Shown: positions 9,701 through 19,600 of the stretch, piece by piece
Layout of the letters: every line of letters begins with the position of its first letter
How positions within the stretch are numbered: position 1 is the stretch's first letter
Assembly (NCBI GenBank): GCA_026981985.1
Contig: JALSHZ010000110.1
Location: forward strand, 1-50,808
DNA from: Gammaproteobacteria bacterium
GTDB lineage: Bacteria > Pseudomonadota > Gammaproteobacteria > UWMA-0217
Length of the DNA stretch: 50,808 nt
Reading direction: 5' to 3'
Program-made: the position numbers and the translations under genes
The notes under the pieces: generated by a model
The model's database searches: none
The model's input: the letters and a program-made list of their open reading frames with translations, nothing else
Told to the model about the DNA's origin: nothing

Positions 9701-10613
9701 CGGGGGCGATATCGGCGTAGTTGAAGGTTTCTTCGCGTCCCTTGACGAAGATCCTGGTTGGCGCTGCCTGTTGTGGGCTGTCGAAGCCCGCCATACTGTA
9801 GAGGCGCTTCAGCACGGGCGGATCGGGCTCGGTGGCCGATTCGTCCGCCTCGGGGTCGAGGTACCAGCCCAGATCATAGAGCCGATCGAGCAGCTCGGAT
9901 GCGCCGCTGGTGTTGATTGGATCGGCTGTGGTGTCGCTGTACCAGCCGGCCACCACATAGGTGGCCACATCGCTGGTAAAACCCTCGGTCGCCGTTTCGC
10001 GGAGGCTGTCGAGGTCGTCGAGCGGGTCGTGGAAACCGAAGCGCCCGGCACTGGCGGAATAGGATGCGGTCCACAGCGGTGACCCGCCGACCGTGCCGTC
10101 GAGCCGCTCGAACGCCGGCATCTCTGGGTTGTCCGCGGTATTGCCATCGAAGCCATCGAGTGGCGTGACCGAGCCCTTGCGTGCATCGACCACCCAGCCG
10201 CGCAGCATCGGACGACTGATGCCGACGGGATACAACACCCGCATCACCACCCAGCGGTCGGGCAGCAAGGTCATCTCCAGCTCGTCGCTATCCGCTGACT
10301 CGCTGCCGCGCAGCAGGGCATCGGGCATGGCCCAGTGGAGGTGAATGCCGGCGGCGGGTTTGTCGCCATCGGCGAAGGGCGGGGGATCATCGGGGCCGCC
10401 GCTGACCGGCACCAGCGTCTCGGCCGGATTCTCGCTGGCGACATAGGCTTGCACGTCGATCGGCACCAGCACACGGCGGTTGCGGGGCAGCTTGCGGTCC
10501 CAGGTTACGACCGTTTTGACATCGACATCTGCCCGCACCAGCCATGCCCAGCGTGGGCTGTAGACCGCCTGTTGGAGATTTTCCGGTTGCAGCAGGAAGT
10601 TGAACATTGTCAT
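6789..10613 (-). CDS. Giant-operon protein of unknown function (1274 aa)
   Basis: I do not recognise a named domain in this 1274-residue protein. Visible landmarks are GIHLHWAMPDALL near residue 88, VVAGWYSDTTADP near 218, a region rich in Ala and Glu near 770-800 (EQARDATNAALDAAQQSALE) that could be helical, and a beta-rich C-terminal third. There is no signal peptide, membrane helix or cysteine pattern. The composition is soluble and slightly acidic. The gene begins 4 bases after the previous stop. An ATG at 10607 (MFNFLLQP) has a better-spaced GAGG and may be the true start. It overlaps the following BNR gene by 8 bases. Its size and coupling suggest a structural or assembly component made in step with its neighbours, which is inference only. 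Confidence 0.8.
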   Translation of the reverse strand: MTMFNFLLQPENLQQAVYSPRWAWLVRADVDVKTVVTWDRKLPRNRRVLVPIDVQAYVASENPAETLVPVSGGPDDPPPFADGDKPAAGIHLHWAMPDALLRGSESADSDELEMTLLPDRWVVMRVLYPVGISRPMLRGWVVDARKGSVTPLDGFDGNTADNPEMPAFERLDGTVGGSPLWTASYSASAGRFGFHDPLDDLDSLRETATEGFTSDVATYVVAGWYSDTTADPINTSGASELLDRLYDLGWYLDPEADESATEPDPPVLKRLYSMAGFDSPQQAAPTRIFVKGREETFNYADIAPVPALPVDNPASVVLAQREPRFLSLLHGMVTGVPIGEAPANIDERPDPAALSIAIGHDTDDIVAALGAAASDASDSERGAVEMLAAAFTSDLLDRLGSPDGMRDIAEREHADTFWSLPGKPLPAARPDELRVEDSSAISATSVGRKGRAAIKATELKLDLNPIPVWRDKVRFAPVGAAPKAAAPNISLAAADGKTAERRTVTRPAPRLFRPQAPIVAVRGAKPSLRHHQDGLYDDAGRLRCRYPSEAITSIKGTIDAASLVPTLGSGALPREVLTVVREAVTLNPYCSAWLAAAAAEDDTAAQPQYQMRIEAEMLRLFSPDGRYDGSGEYTLSTAPTSSRSTRPRAVAGDHWKSVSGYDRIVSRQLAAELARASYLQGTPPSPLGVTAWRQPWIPLWLEWRVELVGSDTLDDWQLDDLDLARKPGAASQPKAFEFVGRSPIGRGLATALHAGIERWIEAEQARDATNAALDAAQQSALEALADFLEPLDLASASLDGIREQLLGIDYVGNLSTGVDEDDTPVATAAPTPLFGGTIRIAALRLVDAFGRTLDVPVSKALTTTTLEVDGAPASIRIPPRIQHGARWLLRFVDPAYSGDPANAPEAFVNQLEPTLAVNPVAGFLLPDHIDEALEMFDVDGNALGQLSHHEITGAVRWEPAPGRPVPPGAGPLAELRPDALPLGQMAAAIVREDIRDRASGTTPAESTLTTLLRAIDTTLWTVDTYGTTGSATVAGLVGRPIAVVKATLRLDVPDDLNEVIVTAPGGVEERRAAFEALKEQRFPVRLGDLQRSDDALLGFYLDDDYEQFHLIDKAVAATARDVGIHRGQLGLLGKVTLPGIVPLSHPMLAPDDTFYIRPGQVIRLTLLMLPAGRVHLTSGILPRKALALSDSWVSKGLQRVIPSVRVGPVLVDPEEIRLPKVSLLGEKQQFTRRTGPLTWRDDPIVSATQSALLPRMPHEIQEGWIRIMNEEDNG

Positions 10614-10617
10614 TGCC

Positions 10618-11589
10618 TCATGGCTTGAACACGCCGGTCACCATGTCGATGTACTTGATCGTGGGTCGAAACACCTGGCCGATCTCATCATTGTCGACAT
10701 CGCCAAACACCTGCCGCCAGGGGAAACGCACCAGTTGCAGCGCATACTCGGCGCTGTCGAGGCCGTCAGCCGCGCCGGTGGCTGTTTCCTTCGCCAGCGC
10801 CTCGGAGAGCCGGCGGATATCGACCACCCCCGACGAACCAGCGCGAAAAGGGACATCGATATCCTTCGAGCCATCCTCCGCCAGATAGTCGAATGTGGCC
10901 TTGTCTCTGGGACGCAGCGTTGCCTTGCGCTGATTGCCGTTGTCCTCGTGCATGAAACCAAACTGGATGCCCTGGCGGGGTTCCTCGATATGCACCACCT
11001 TGGGAATGCCGTCGAACAGGCACAGCAGCACTGCCGGAGCCAGACGTTCGAGTCGCAGCAGGCGGATGCGACGCGGATCGTCTTCGTCGTAGCGCGCGCT
11101 GTCGCCTTCTGCGGGATCGACATCGAAGGCGCGGACATGCAGCCCCGGCCAGCCGGAGACCGCGGAGGAGCGCAGCAGGAAACCGCTGATCGGCCCGGCT
11201 TTGCCGCTATGGCGTTGATCGTCGGGATGCTTGCGCAGATTGCGCTCCTCGACGTCGAGTTCGGCGCGGATGGCTTCATACTGGGCGTTGAGCTGGATGC
11301 GATCATCGCTGTTGATGGTGCCGACGCTGAGCGCGCCCTGCACCAGCGCATCGGTCCAGCGCCGATCGAGGTAGAACCAGCGAATCGATTCGGGCGGCAG
11401 CAGTTCGCTGTCGGCCACCAGGTAGGCGAAAGGCACATCATCGAGCAGCCGCAGCCGCACCAGCCAGTTGCGCAGCTCGGCTGGCATGGCGCTGTCGTCA
11501 TCGACGGCGAAGGCAGTCTTCGGCACTGCGCTGGCGTTTTCCAGTTGCAGCCCGAGGTTTTCCAGGATGTCGAGTTTGCTGTTGCTCAT
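10618..11589 (-). CDS. Giant-operon protein of unknown function (323 aa)
   Basis: This 323-residue soluble protein has no recognised domain. Its most distinctive segment is LLPPESIRWFYLDRRWTDAL followed by VQGALSVG, near residues 67-95, then a probable helix (DDRIQLNAQYEAIRAELDVEE). A mixed alpha/beta second half includes SGWPGLHVRAFDVDP and LLCLFDGIPKVVHIEEP. It ends in RPTIKYIDMVTGVFKP. No signal peptide is present. The start overlaps the stop of the 672-residue gene by ATGA, with GAGGAT six bases upstream. It is the smallest of the four central proteins and could be an adaptor between the larger ones. From general memory, the 'WFYLDRxWTDAL...GALSVG' pattern recurs in other bacterial hypothetical proteins, but I cannot verify this here. 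Confidence 0.78.
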   Translation of the reverse strand: MSNSKLDILENLGLQLENASAVPKTAFAVDDDSAMPAELRNWLVRLRLLDDVPFAYLVADSELLPPESIRWFYLDRRWTDALVQGALSVGTINSDDRIQLNAQYEAIRAELDVEERNLRKHPDDQRHSGKAGPISGFLLRSSAVSGWPGLHVRAFDVDPAEGDSARYDEDDPRRIRLLRLERLAPAVLLCLFDGIPKVVHIEEPRQGIQFGFMHEDNGNQRKATLRPRDKATFDYLAEDGSKDIDVPFRAGSSGVVDIRRLSEALAKETATGAADGLDSAEYALQLVRFPWRQVFGDVDNDEIGQVFRPTIKYIDMVTGVFKP

Positions 11590-13604
11590 GGCTGATCCTC
11601 GTCTTCGTTATCGGTTTCTGCGGCGAGTATGGCGTCCAGTGCATCAGGCGCGATCACCGTGGGAGCCAGCTTGATCGGCGGAAACACAGGCCCCGCCACG
11701 GGGTTGAAAACAAAGCGGTTGGCGAGGGCGTTGGAGACCAGATCGACCCGCTCGATGTCGAGTTCCCGGTCGAGGCGCGCGTGGATCTGGCGTGTGCCGA
11801 GCTCTTTCAGCACCAGATCGACCTTGGGCACTTCGGCTTTGCGAACCTTTTCCAGCATGCTGTCGAGATCGCCGCGGAACAGATCGGCACCCAATCCCAG
11901 CCCCTTGCCGAGTACGTCGGTGGCCGAGCCATCGACCGGGATGGGACGCCCCGGGGTGACACGCGGGCGTGGCGCACGGAGAAAAGTCTCCGGTTGCTTG
12001 ACGATGGCATCGACCAGAAAGCGGCCCGCCAGTGGCCCCAGTGCATCGAGGTCTTCCAGCACGAAATCCTTGCCGAGAATGGTTTCCCAGACCTCGCGCT
12101 TGGCCTCGACCAGGGATGACAGTCGTGCTGCCTGATAATGCTGCTGCCGCCAGCGCAGCAGAGCCGCCACCATGGATGGCCGCGACAGCGCCAGCAGCCG
12201 TCCGACCTCGAAGGCCGAGGCCAGCGACAGATCCTCGCGGCCGTCGGGAACGACGATGCGAAGCTGATCGGAACTGTGCGCCAGTGGCAGCCTGTCGGCA
12301 TCGTCCGATGTGGTGGGGTGTGGCAGCAGCGGGCCGCGATACCAGGAGCGGACTTCATCGCCTTCCCGGGTCTTGTGTTCGAGCCCGACATGGCCGGTCT
12401 CGACCACTTCGAGCGGCATGCGGCCGGCTGTCTGTGCTGGCTTTTCTCCCACATCCCCCAGCAGCCCCGAATCGAGGTTTTCCATCAGTGAGCGGAAGGT
12501 GGTGGATTCGGTGGAGGTGAAACGCCAGTGCACCAGTACCGGGAAGCGGTATTCCGGGTCGAGCAGATTGCCAACTGCTGCCTCGGCGATATTGAAATCA
12601 CGCGCCATGTCGAGCTGCAGATCGATCGACGAGCTGGCATCCAGCGATGCGGTCGACCACTGTGACTTGGCGCTCGCGGAGGTGGCTGCCTTGCTGGCGG
12701 CGACTCCACTGGCAACCGAGTAGCTGCTGGAGCCTTTGCTATTGGCTTCAGCCCGGGGTGCCGGGCCACGCGCGATGGCTTCGCCGCGTCTGAAGGCCCC
12801 GGCGGTGCCCATGTTGATATGGTCGTAGTCGGCGGTGGCCTTGACGAAGGTGGTTTTCCTGGTCACGAACTGGGTGAAGAACAGGGGCTCGGGGTCGGGC
12901 GATCGTTCCAGCAGGGCGTCGAACTGATTTTCAAGGTTGATCAGGCAGGCGAGGTACTTGACCGGCACTTCGTTGCCGTCGTCATCCTTGGCTGGCAATG
13001 GCAGCCGGTTGGCGATGACCACGGCGAGAAAGCCGTCGTCGTCACCCATCATCAATTCGGTGTCGCTGATATCGACCTCACGGGCATGCGCCAGCAGCGG
13101 CAGATCGTTCTGGGTTGGAAATACCTTGTCGATGAGTGATTTGCGCACCACCAGGCAATTGCCTTTCTCGACGTCGGCCACGCCTGACAGGGTGACGCCG
13201 GGAGTGACGCAATCCGCGATATCGACACCGGTTTCGAGCCTTGCCTCGCCCTCGGCGATGACCACCAGGGCGAGCCAAGGCGTGCCTTCTGGTGCGCCAT
13301 CCATCGCCCGTTCCCAGGGCAGGGTACGCCGCTTGATCACGGCTTGCGGCAGGCGACTGCCGTAGTTGCCAAAGGAATTCGCCGGCGGGAAGGTGGACAG
13401 CAGTTGATCCGGTGGCAGCTGATAGCGTGGGGATTTGACGCGGAAATGGATTTCCGCTTCGTCGATCTTCAATTGCTCCGCTGTCAGTTCGCCCGTTTGT
13501 GCCTGTGCTTCCAGGTTCTGGCTGGCGCGCAGACGCCACTCACCGGCTGACAATGGTGGGTCTATGCGGGTATAGAGCTGAAATTTCCCTTTACCGACAG
13601 CCAT
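11586..13604 (-). CDS. Giant-operon protein of unknown function (672 aa)
   Basis: This 672-residue soluble protein has no named domain that I recognise. Conspicuous segments are SPRYQLPPDQLLSTFPPANS near residue 55, the basic PQAVIKRRTLPWERAMDG near 85, and TPWLALVVIAEGEARLETG directly after. A Ser/Ala-rich low-complexity stretch (SSYSVASGVAASKAATSASA, about 290-315) looks like a flexible linker between an N-terminal beta domain and a C-terminal domain. No signal peptide is present. The ATG at 13604 lies one base past the stop of the 3331-residue gene, with GGAG upstream, so its translation probably depends on re-initiation. It ends with ATGA overlapping the 323-residue gene. Like its neighbours it may be part of one large assembly. 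Confidence 0.8.
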   Translation of the reverse strand: MAVGKGKFQLYTRIDPPLSAGEWRLRASQNLEAQAQTGELTAEQLKIDEAEIHFRVKSPRYQLPPDQLLSTFPPANSFGNYGSRLPQAVIKRRTLPWERAMDGAPEGTPWLALVVIAEGEARLETGVDIADCVTPGVTLSGVADVEKGNCLVVRKSLIDKVFPTQNDLPLLAHAREVDISDTELMMGDDDGFLAVVIANRLPLPAKDDDGNEVPVKYLACLINLENQFDALLERSPDPEPLFFTQFVTRKTTFVKATADYDHINMGTAGAFRRGEAIARGPAPRAEANSKGSSSYSVASGVAASKAATSASAKSQWSTASLDASSSIDLQLDMARDFNIAEAAVGNLLDPEYRFPVLVHWRFTSTESTTFRSLMENLDSGLLGDVGEKPAQTAGRMPLEVVETGHVGLEHKTREGDEVRSWYRGPLLPHPTTSDDADRLPLAHSSDQLRIVVPDGREDLSLASAFEVGRLLALSRPSMVAALLRWRQQHYQAARLSSLVEAKREVWETILGKDFVLEDLDALGPLAGRFLVDAIVKQPETFLRAPRPRVTPGRPIPVDGSATDVLGKGLGLGADLFRGDLDSMLEKVRKAEVPKVDLVLKELGTRQIHARLDRELDIERVDLVSNALANRFVFNPVAGPVFPPIKLAPTVIAPDALDAILAAETDNEDEDQP

Positions 13605-13605
13605 T

Positions 13606-16600
13606 TCAGGAGTCTCCTCGCGCGGGTTTGTCTTTGTGCCGTTTGACGCGCTTTTTGCGCGTGGATTTTTTGCTGACGCTTTTCTTCGTCGTGGCCTTGG
13701 GTGCCGGTCCTGATGGTGACGAATCTCCGTGGACGGGCGGGGCTGGTTGCTCCCAGCTCAGTGTGCAGCCATCGCCGCTGACGGCGCGCAGCCTTGCAAC
13801 AATAGGCACGAGACCGCGCTCGGCGATCAGATCCGCCAGTTCATCGACGCTGGCCAGCGTGCCGATGACCCCGGCGATCTGCCGCGTGCCACCCGTGGTG
13901 ATGCGCAGCACGAAGTCGCTGCGCTGTGCGTCTGGAACGATCTGGAACAGCAGCATCGAGCGGTTCCCGGCCTGGACGACGACCGGCTCGATGGGCTCGC
14001 CATTGTTGTTGGTGGCCCGGGTTGCGCCGTGCAGTTCGATGCCGAAATCCTCCAGTCGTCGGGCCTCGCTGCCGCGCAGGATGACGCCGACAGTGCGCAC
14101 CTCGGCGAGCGCAAAACGTGTGCTCACAGCCGCTGCGCCGCGTACCACGTCAGCGGCGAAAGCCCAGCCGATGCGGGTTTTGCCGCTCGCGCCTTCGATA
14201 TGCAGCACGCTGCCGGCAGCCAGCGCCGAATGCCCACCCAGCCGTGCGATTCTCGATTCATTGTGCCAGCCGATGACCGGCATGCCGCCGGGGGTGTCGA
14301 CATCACGCCTGCCACCGTTCGCCTGTGCCGCAACAATGGCGGCCCCTGGCGGAATGTCGATGTCTGTGTTGCTCACCAGCTGGTCAGCCAGCACCGCGCC
14401 ATTGCCGCGCAGCAACACCACCCGTGCTTCACCATCGACGCTCAGGCGTGGACGTGCAGCGTCGGTGTCGATGGCGGCGTCGGGCAAGCGCAGCGAGATC
14501 ACGTCCCCGGCGCGCAGACGGCCACCGGGTGCCAGTGCGCGTGGTCGTCTGCCACCTGCCGCAGCGCGAGCTGGCAGGCCCGCCGAGAGTCCAGCGACGA
14601 GAGCGCCACCGACCGACGAGCCGACATGACCACCGCGGTAGGATCGGGCCAGGCCACCGGCATTGGTTTGCGGTACCGAGCCGCGCAGGATCACGGTGTT
14701 GTCACTGATCACCGGGGCTGGCGCGGTACTGGTCAGCTTGATCGGCAGGCTGCGACCGAGGCGGCCGCGCACCGAGTCGGTCGATGGCGCTGGCCGACGC
14801 TTGATGCGCTGATTGGCCACCGTGGTGGCGCTCACCCGGCTGCCCACGCCGGCGCCAGCGGTGAGATAGCTGGCGACGAAGGGTGCGCGTGGCGTCTTGC
14901 CGACCACGGTTGGCGGTGCCGGCATGATGGCGACATCGCTGCGTTTGCCATTTCGTGGCGCGATGCCTTCGGCCAGACTGCCAAACAGTGGCGGCGCACT
15001 GCGTGAGCGGGCATAGGAGGCCCTGGCGGTAGCGCTGCGGCGGCGCTGACCTAGCAGACCCGGGACCACCCGTGGTTCGCCGAACAGCTGCTTTTCCGCG
15101 GCGGCGAGCGCGGTGATGCTGTCGTCGGCGAAGGTGGCAATGCCAAGTGTTGCGGCTTCGCCAAGCAGCAGTTGGCGGCTATTGCCGGTGGCGGACAGCG
15201 GCAACGGGCGTCGGCCGCTTTCGACGCGGTAGTAGTCGATCTCGGGCCCGGTGATGCCCTGGATATCGGCGGCGGCGACCATTTTCACGCGGCTGCCGGC
15301 AAAGATGACCTCACCCTGCGGAATCGGGCTGGAGGGCTGGTCACTGTCTTCAGGCTCGCCCCAGACGCCGATGGGGAAGGCATCGAGAGCGAAGCTTGGG
15401 CCGCTGCCGGCGCGCGCTTCTTCTTTCATGTCGCGTACCAGCGGGGCCAGTTCGCCGGTCTGATCGACCCACTTTGATCCATCCCAGTGATCGAGCCGGA
15501 AGGCCAGCGTCGAGGTTAGCTCACTGGCGTTCATCGGGCTGAGGCCAAGCCGGGTGCTGCTGCCGTTCGACAGCATTGGGTTGATCGAGATGCTGTCGAC
15601 GGCGGCACCGAAATTGAATCCGGTGGTCGGTACGGTCGTGACCACGGTGAGTTCGAATTCGGCGAACACTTCGAATGGCCGTTCGGCGCTGCCATCGGAT
15701 GAAGGTGCCGAGGTATCGCCGCCGGTGCTGGCTGGCAGGCTGCCCTGGCCGGTGACGGCAGAGATGACGCTGGCATGACCGGGCGTGGTCTGCTCCAGAT
15801 ACTTGGGCACGAATCCGGCCCAATCGACATAGACGCCGGGTTCCTTGCTACTGCTGCCAAACTTGACGGTGATGTCGCAGGGGCCGATCTCAATGACTGC
15901 CTTGCCGTGGAAGCGCGGGCCTTCGACTTCGATGCGGGCGCCAATCGAGATGCTGAAGCGAATCGTGCCCAGAAAGGTCTTGATCTTCAGGCCGGCCGAG
16001 ATGCGGGCATAGGCATCGGCGATGAAATAGAAGGGATCGAAATAGACGATGGCATTGGCACCGAAGGCAATACGCACCCAGGCATAGCCATAATCCGCGC
16101 TGACTTCGATATCCACGCCCGCCATCAGCGCCTCGGAGGTGAGCGCGAAATAGGAGGCGCCCTTGATGACGATCTCGTCGGTGACGCGCCATTCGAGCCC
16201 GAGCCGCGGCACGATGGGGTAGCCGCTGCGTGAAAAACTGGGGTGATAGCCGCCCAGCGTGAGCACGAACTGACCGGCATTGGGGCCTTTCCACCAGGTG
16301 GCGAAGCCAAACCCGCCGGTGAGCCGAACCTCGGGGTAGAGCAGCCAGGAGTTGTCGGTCAACTGGGCCTGAATCAGAAATTGCCCGTCTTCGGTCGAAA
16401 ACCGCGCCAGCAGACCCAACTCGATCGACACCAGCGCCGCTTCGGGTCGTGGCAGTGCCATTCTGGCCAGGCCAAGCAAATTGACTTCGAGGCCGCTGCC
16501 AAAGGAGACCGATACCACCGCGACGCCATCCACCAGCGCGAAGCTCGAAAAACTGATCCCGGCCGCAAACCACAGGTTGCCGGCTTCGGGCGGGAAGTAG

Positions 16601-19600
16601 TTGCTGAGTTCGCGCAACTCTTGCAGCGGGCTGGTGGAAACCGGCGCTGCCGGGTCGAGTGCCTTGATGAACGGGTACTCATTGAACTTCGCCAGATCGT
16701 CCGGAACACGCAGCCCGCGGTTGATGCCGAGTCCGCCGCCGATACCGGTGACGAAGAACGCCGGTGGGCCGCCGATCGGCCCCAGCACAGCACCGAAGAC
16801 GAAGAATGAAGGCGAACCGTTGTCATCGGTATAGCCGCCGAACAGTGACAGCCCGTAGACCGAGAAGCGCCCCATCAGCATGCCCACATAGCTGATCGTG
16901 CCTTCCAGATCGGTCTTGAGCAGGCCGCCTGAAATGGAGATGCCGCTCATATCGGCCGAGATACCCAGGCCTTGCAAGTCTACCGCCCAGTTGCCGACAT
17001 CGAAGACATCGCCGCCCAGCCAGTGCAGGCCGAGCTGGTCGACCTCGGCGCTGAGGCCAAACAGTGAGACGCGCGCATCGAAGAGCAGGGAAATGCCCGT
17101 GATCGAGCCGTTGACTTCGGTGGTATCGAAACCAAACTGCTCCAGATAGAGTGGCCCCAGTTGACGTTGCACGGCGACCCACCAGGGGCCGGGCGGATCG
17201 CCTGCCCGCAGCGAAATACCAAGGTCGCCGCCGGGTGGTTTCTGCACCGCAAAGGATGGGCTGAATGCCGGCCGCGCCGCCGGTGATGCCGAGTCGGCGG
17301 CATCGCTCATCAGCGTGTTGGCGACCGTGTTGTTGCCACTGCCCGCTGCGGGGCTGAAGGCAAGGCCATCGAGTTGCACCTGTATGCCGCCGCCGAGCTG
17401 GTTGCCTGCAATGCTGCCGTAAGTGTGTACCGCAATGGCGTCGATGGCCATGGTGCCAAGATTGAGCAGTGGCCCGGATGTTTTGCCGACGCGAATGCCC
17501 AATCCGGCGAGATCGACCGACGCGTCCAGCGTGAAAACGTCACCGACCTGTTTGAGCAGGTAGACGCTGAGCCCCGGTTCGATGCCGGGGGCAGTAATCC
17601 AGTCGGCGACAATCTCAAGCTCAATGGTGGGATCAGCGCTGCTGAGCGGGATGCGTTTGCCGGCATCCAGCGAGACGACAATCCCGGCGACATTGCCTTT
17701 CTTGTTGAAACCGATATGCAGCGTGTCGTCGATCGTGATGCCGATGCCGGCACCGGCCAGGTTGAAGGCCAGCTGATAGAGCCGCTTCAGCAATGCATCG
17801 GGGTCGGCAAAGTCCGCGAACAGCTGGGTGTCGAGCGTGGTGCCGCCACTGAAGACAACACCTTGCAGCACGTCGACCACCTGGTTGCCCAGCGGGTCAA
17901 GTGCATCGAGGGCGATATTGCTTGCCATCGACACCGCCTGGGACAGCAGCGCGAGCGCCACGCTGTCGAGGTCGCTGTTTTCGCTTTCGCTGCCTGCGGA
18001 ACGCTCGACGGTGACCAGACGGGGTGGCATGGCATCGAGTCCCCAGCGGGCTTCGACACTCTGCTCGCCGCTGGCGTCGGTGATCAGGCCGACGCCGAGC
18101 AGGCGATCGAAGCCGCTGCCGGTCACGCCCGCGCGGATGGTGATGACTGGGCGCAGTTCGAGACCGTTGCCGACATCGAAGCCGCTGGCGCTGAAACGGC
18201 CAGCAACGCGCACACCGTCCAGGCCAAGCCGCACGGCGTCGACGCTGAGGGTGCCGACATCGCCAATATCGATCGCGCCGCCGAGTTCGATCGCCGGGCC
18301 CGAGCTGCTGCCATCGAAGGTGAGCGAAAACGCTGCACTGGCGCCAAACGTCAGCCGCTTTTTGCCGCTGCCGGCAGCGACGACCTGGATGAGATTACTA
18401 TCCGGGTCGAGTGCGCTGGCGAGATTGTCGATGGCGCTGACCACCAGGTCGCCCAAATGCGCCATCAATATGGCGGCAGGATCGGCGGCAAAAGCGGTGA
18501 TTCGGGCTTCGCTGAACTCACCGGATTCGAGCAGGTCGAGCGCCTCGCCGAGGTCGAACAGCGCCTGGGCAACGTCGCTCATCAAGGTGGCGGGGGTGGT
18601 GCTGCGTTCGGCGATCAGTGCGTTGAGCACGGCTGGAATCGCCATCCCCACGCCAGCCCCCAGCAGAGCGCCAAAGCCGGGACCGCCCGGGAAGATCGGC
18701 AGTGGTGCGGTGGGTGCCGGGCGCAGCATATCGAGACGCAGGCTGGGCGCGATGGCGAGTGCCAAGCCACGCTCGTCGAAAGCCAGCGATGAGGTCAGCA
18801 GCGGCGCCACACTGCCGCTGGTTTCGATCGTCAGCCCGCCGTTGATCCGCAATTGAAGATCGGCGCTGTCGAGGGAATGATTCACGGCGACATCGATGCT
18901 GAGATTCAGGCGTCCGTCTGCCACGCCATAGCGCAGCGTGATGTCGTCGCTCAGTGGCCAGCCGGGTCCGCTGCGGCTTGGTGCGACCAGTGGCACCAGC
19001 GCGTCGAATGTCGCCACGGCCTGTCCGAACGGATCAGCGACCCAGCCCGCCGCTGCGTGCTGTAGCCAGGCGGCAGGATCGAGGAACAGCGCCCAGGGCA
19101 GCCGTATCCGGCCCCGCGCCGTCTCGGATGCTGCGGGTTCGAGCAGGCTCAGGCCATCGAGCATGGTGTCGATGGTGTCCGATGCGGTAGTGGCTGCACG
19201 GTCGCGCATATTGTCGACGAAGCCAGCGATCAGCGTTGCCGGGAGCAGTGACGCGGCCAGCTTGATCAGCTCATCCAGCTTGTCGCCGGGGGCGAGCAGA
19301 TCGATGCTGGATGGCGCCGCTGCGCCGGGCAGTTGCCAGGCGATATTGAGCGCGCCCGAGGTGGTCGGGCTGGTGGTGAATGCTGTCTGTAGCGCAATGC
19401 CGCCGGTGGGCGGGTCGATCGTCCCCAGCGCCGCATCGATGCTCAATTCGCCGGCAGCGGCGAGCGACAGGGAGAGCTGCATCGGCGGCAGGTCGGGTGG
19501 GGAATGTGACACCACCACGCCAACGTTGCGTGTTTGCAGGTCGATGGTCACGGTGGCCAGCTCACTGCCCCAGTGGAGCGTGCTGTCGTCGCCGTCGAAA

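Noticed and set aside
13729-15006. 425-residue + strand open frame opposite the end of the giant gene
   Set aside because: Antisense to a long coupled gene, rich in Gln, Arg and His, with no recognisable domain.
17374-18792. 472-residue + strand open frame inside the 3331-residue gene
   Set aside because: It lies wholly opposite a much longer intact gene in GC-rich sequence, has biased composition and no ribosome site. It is the expected shadow of codon bias.
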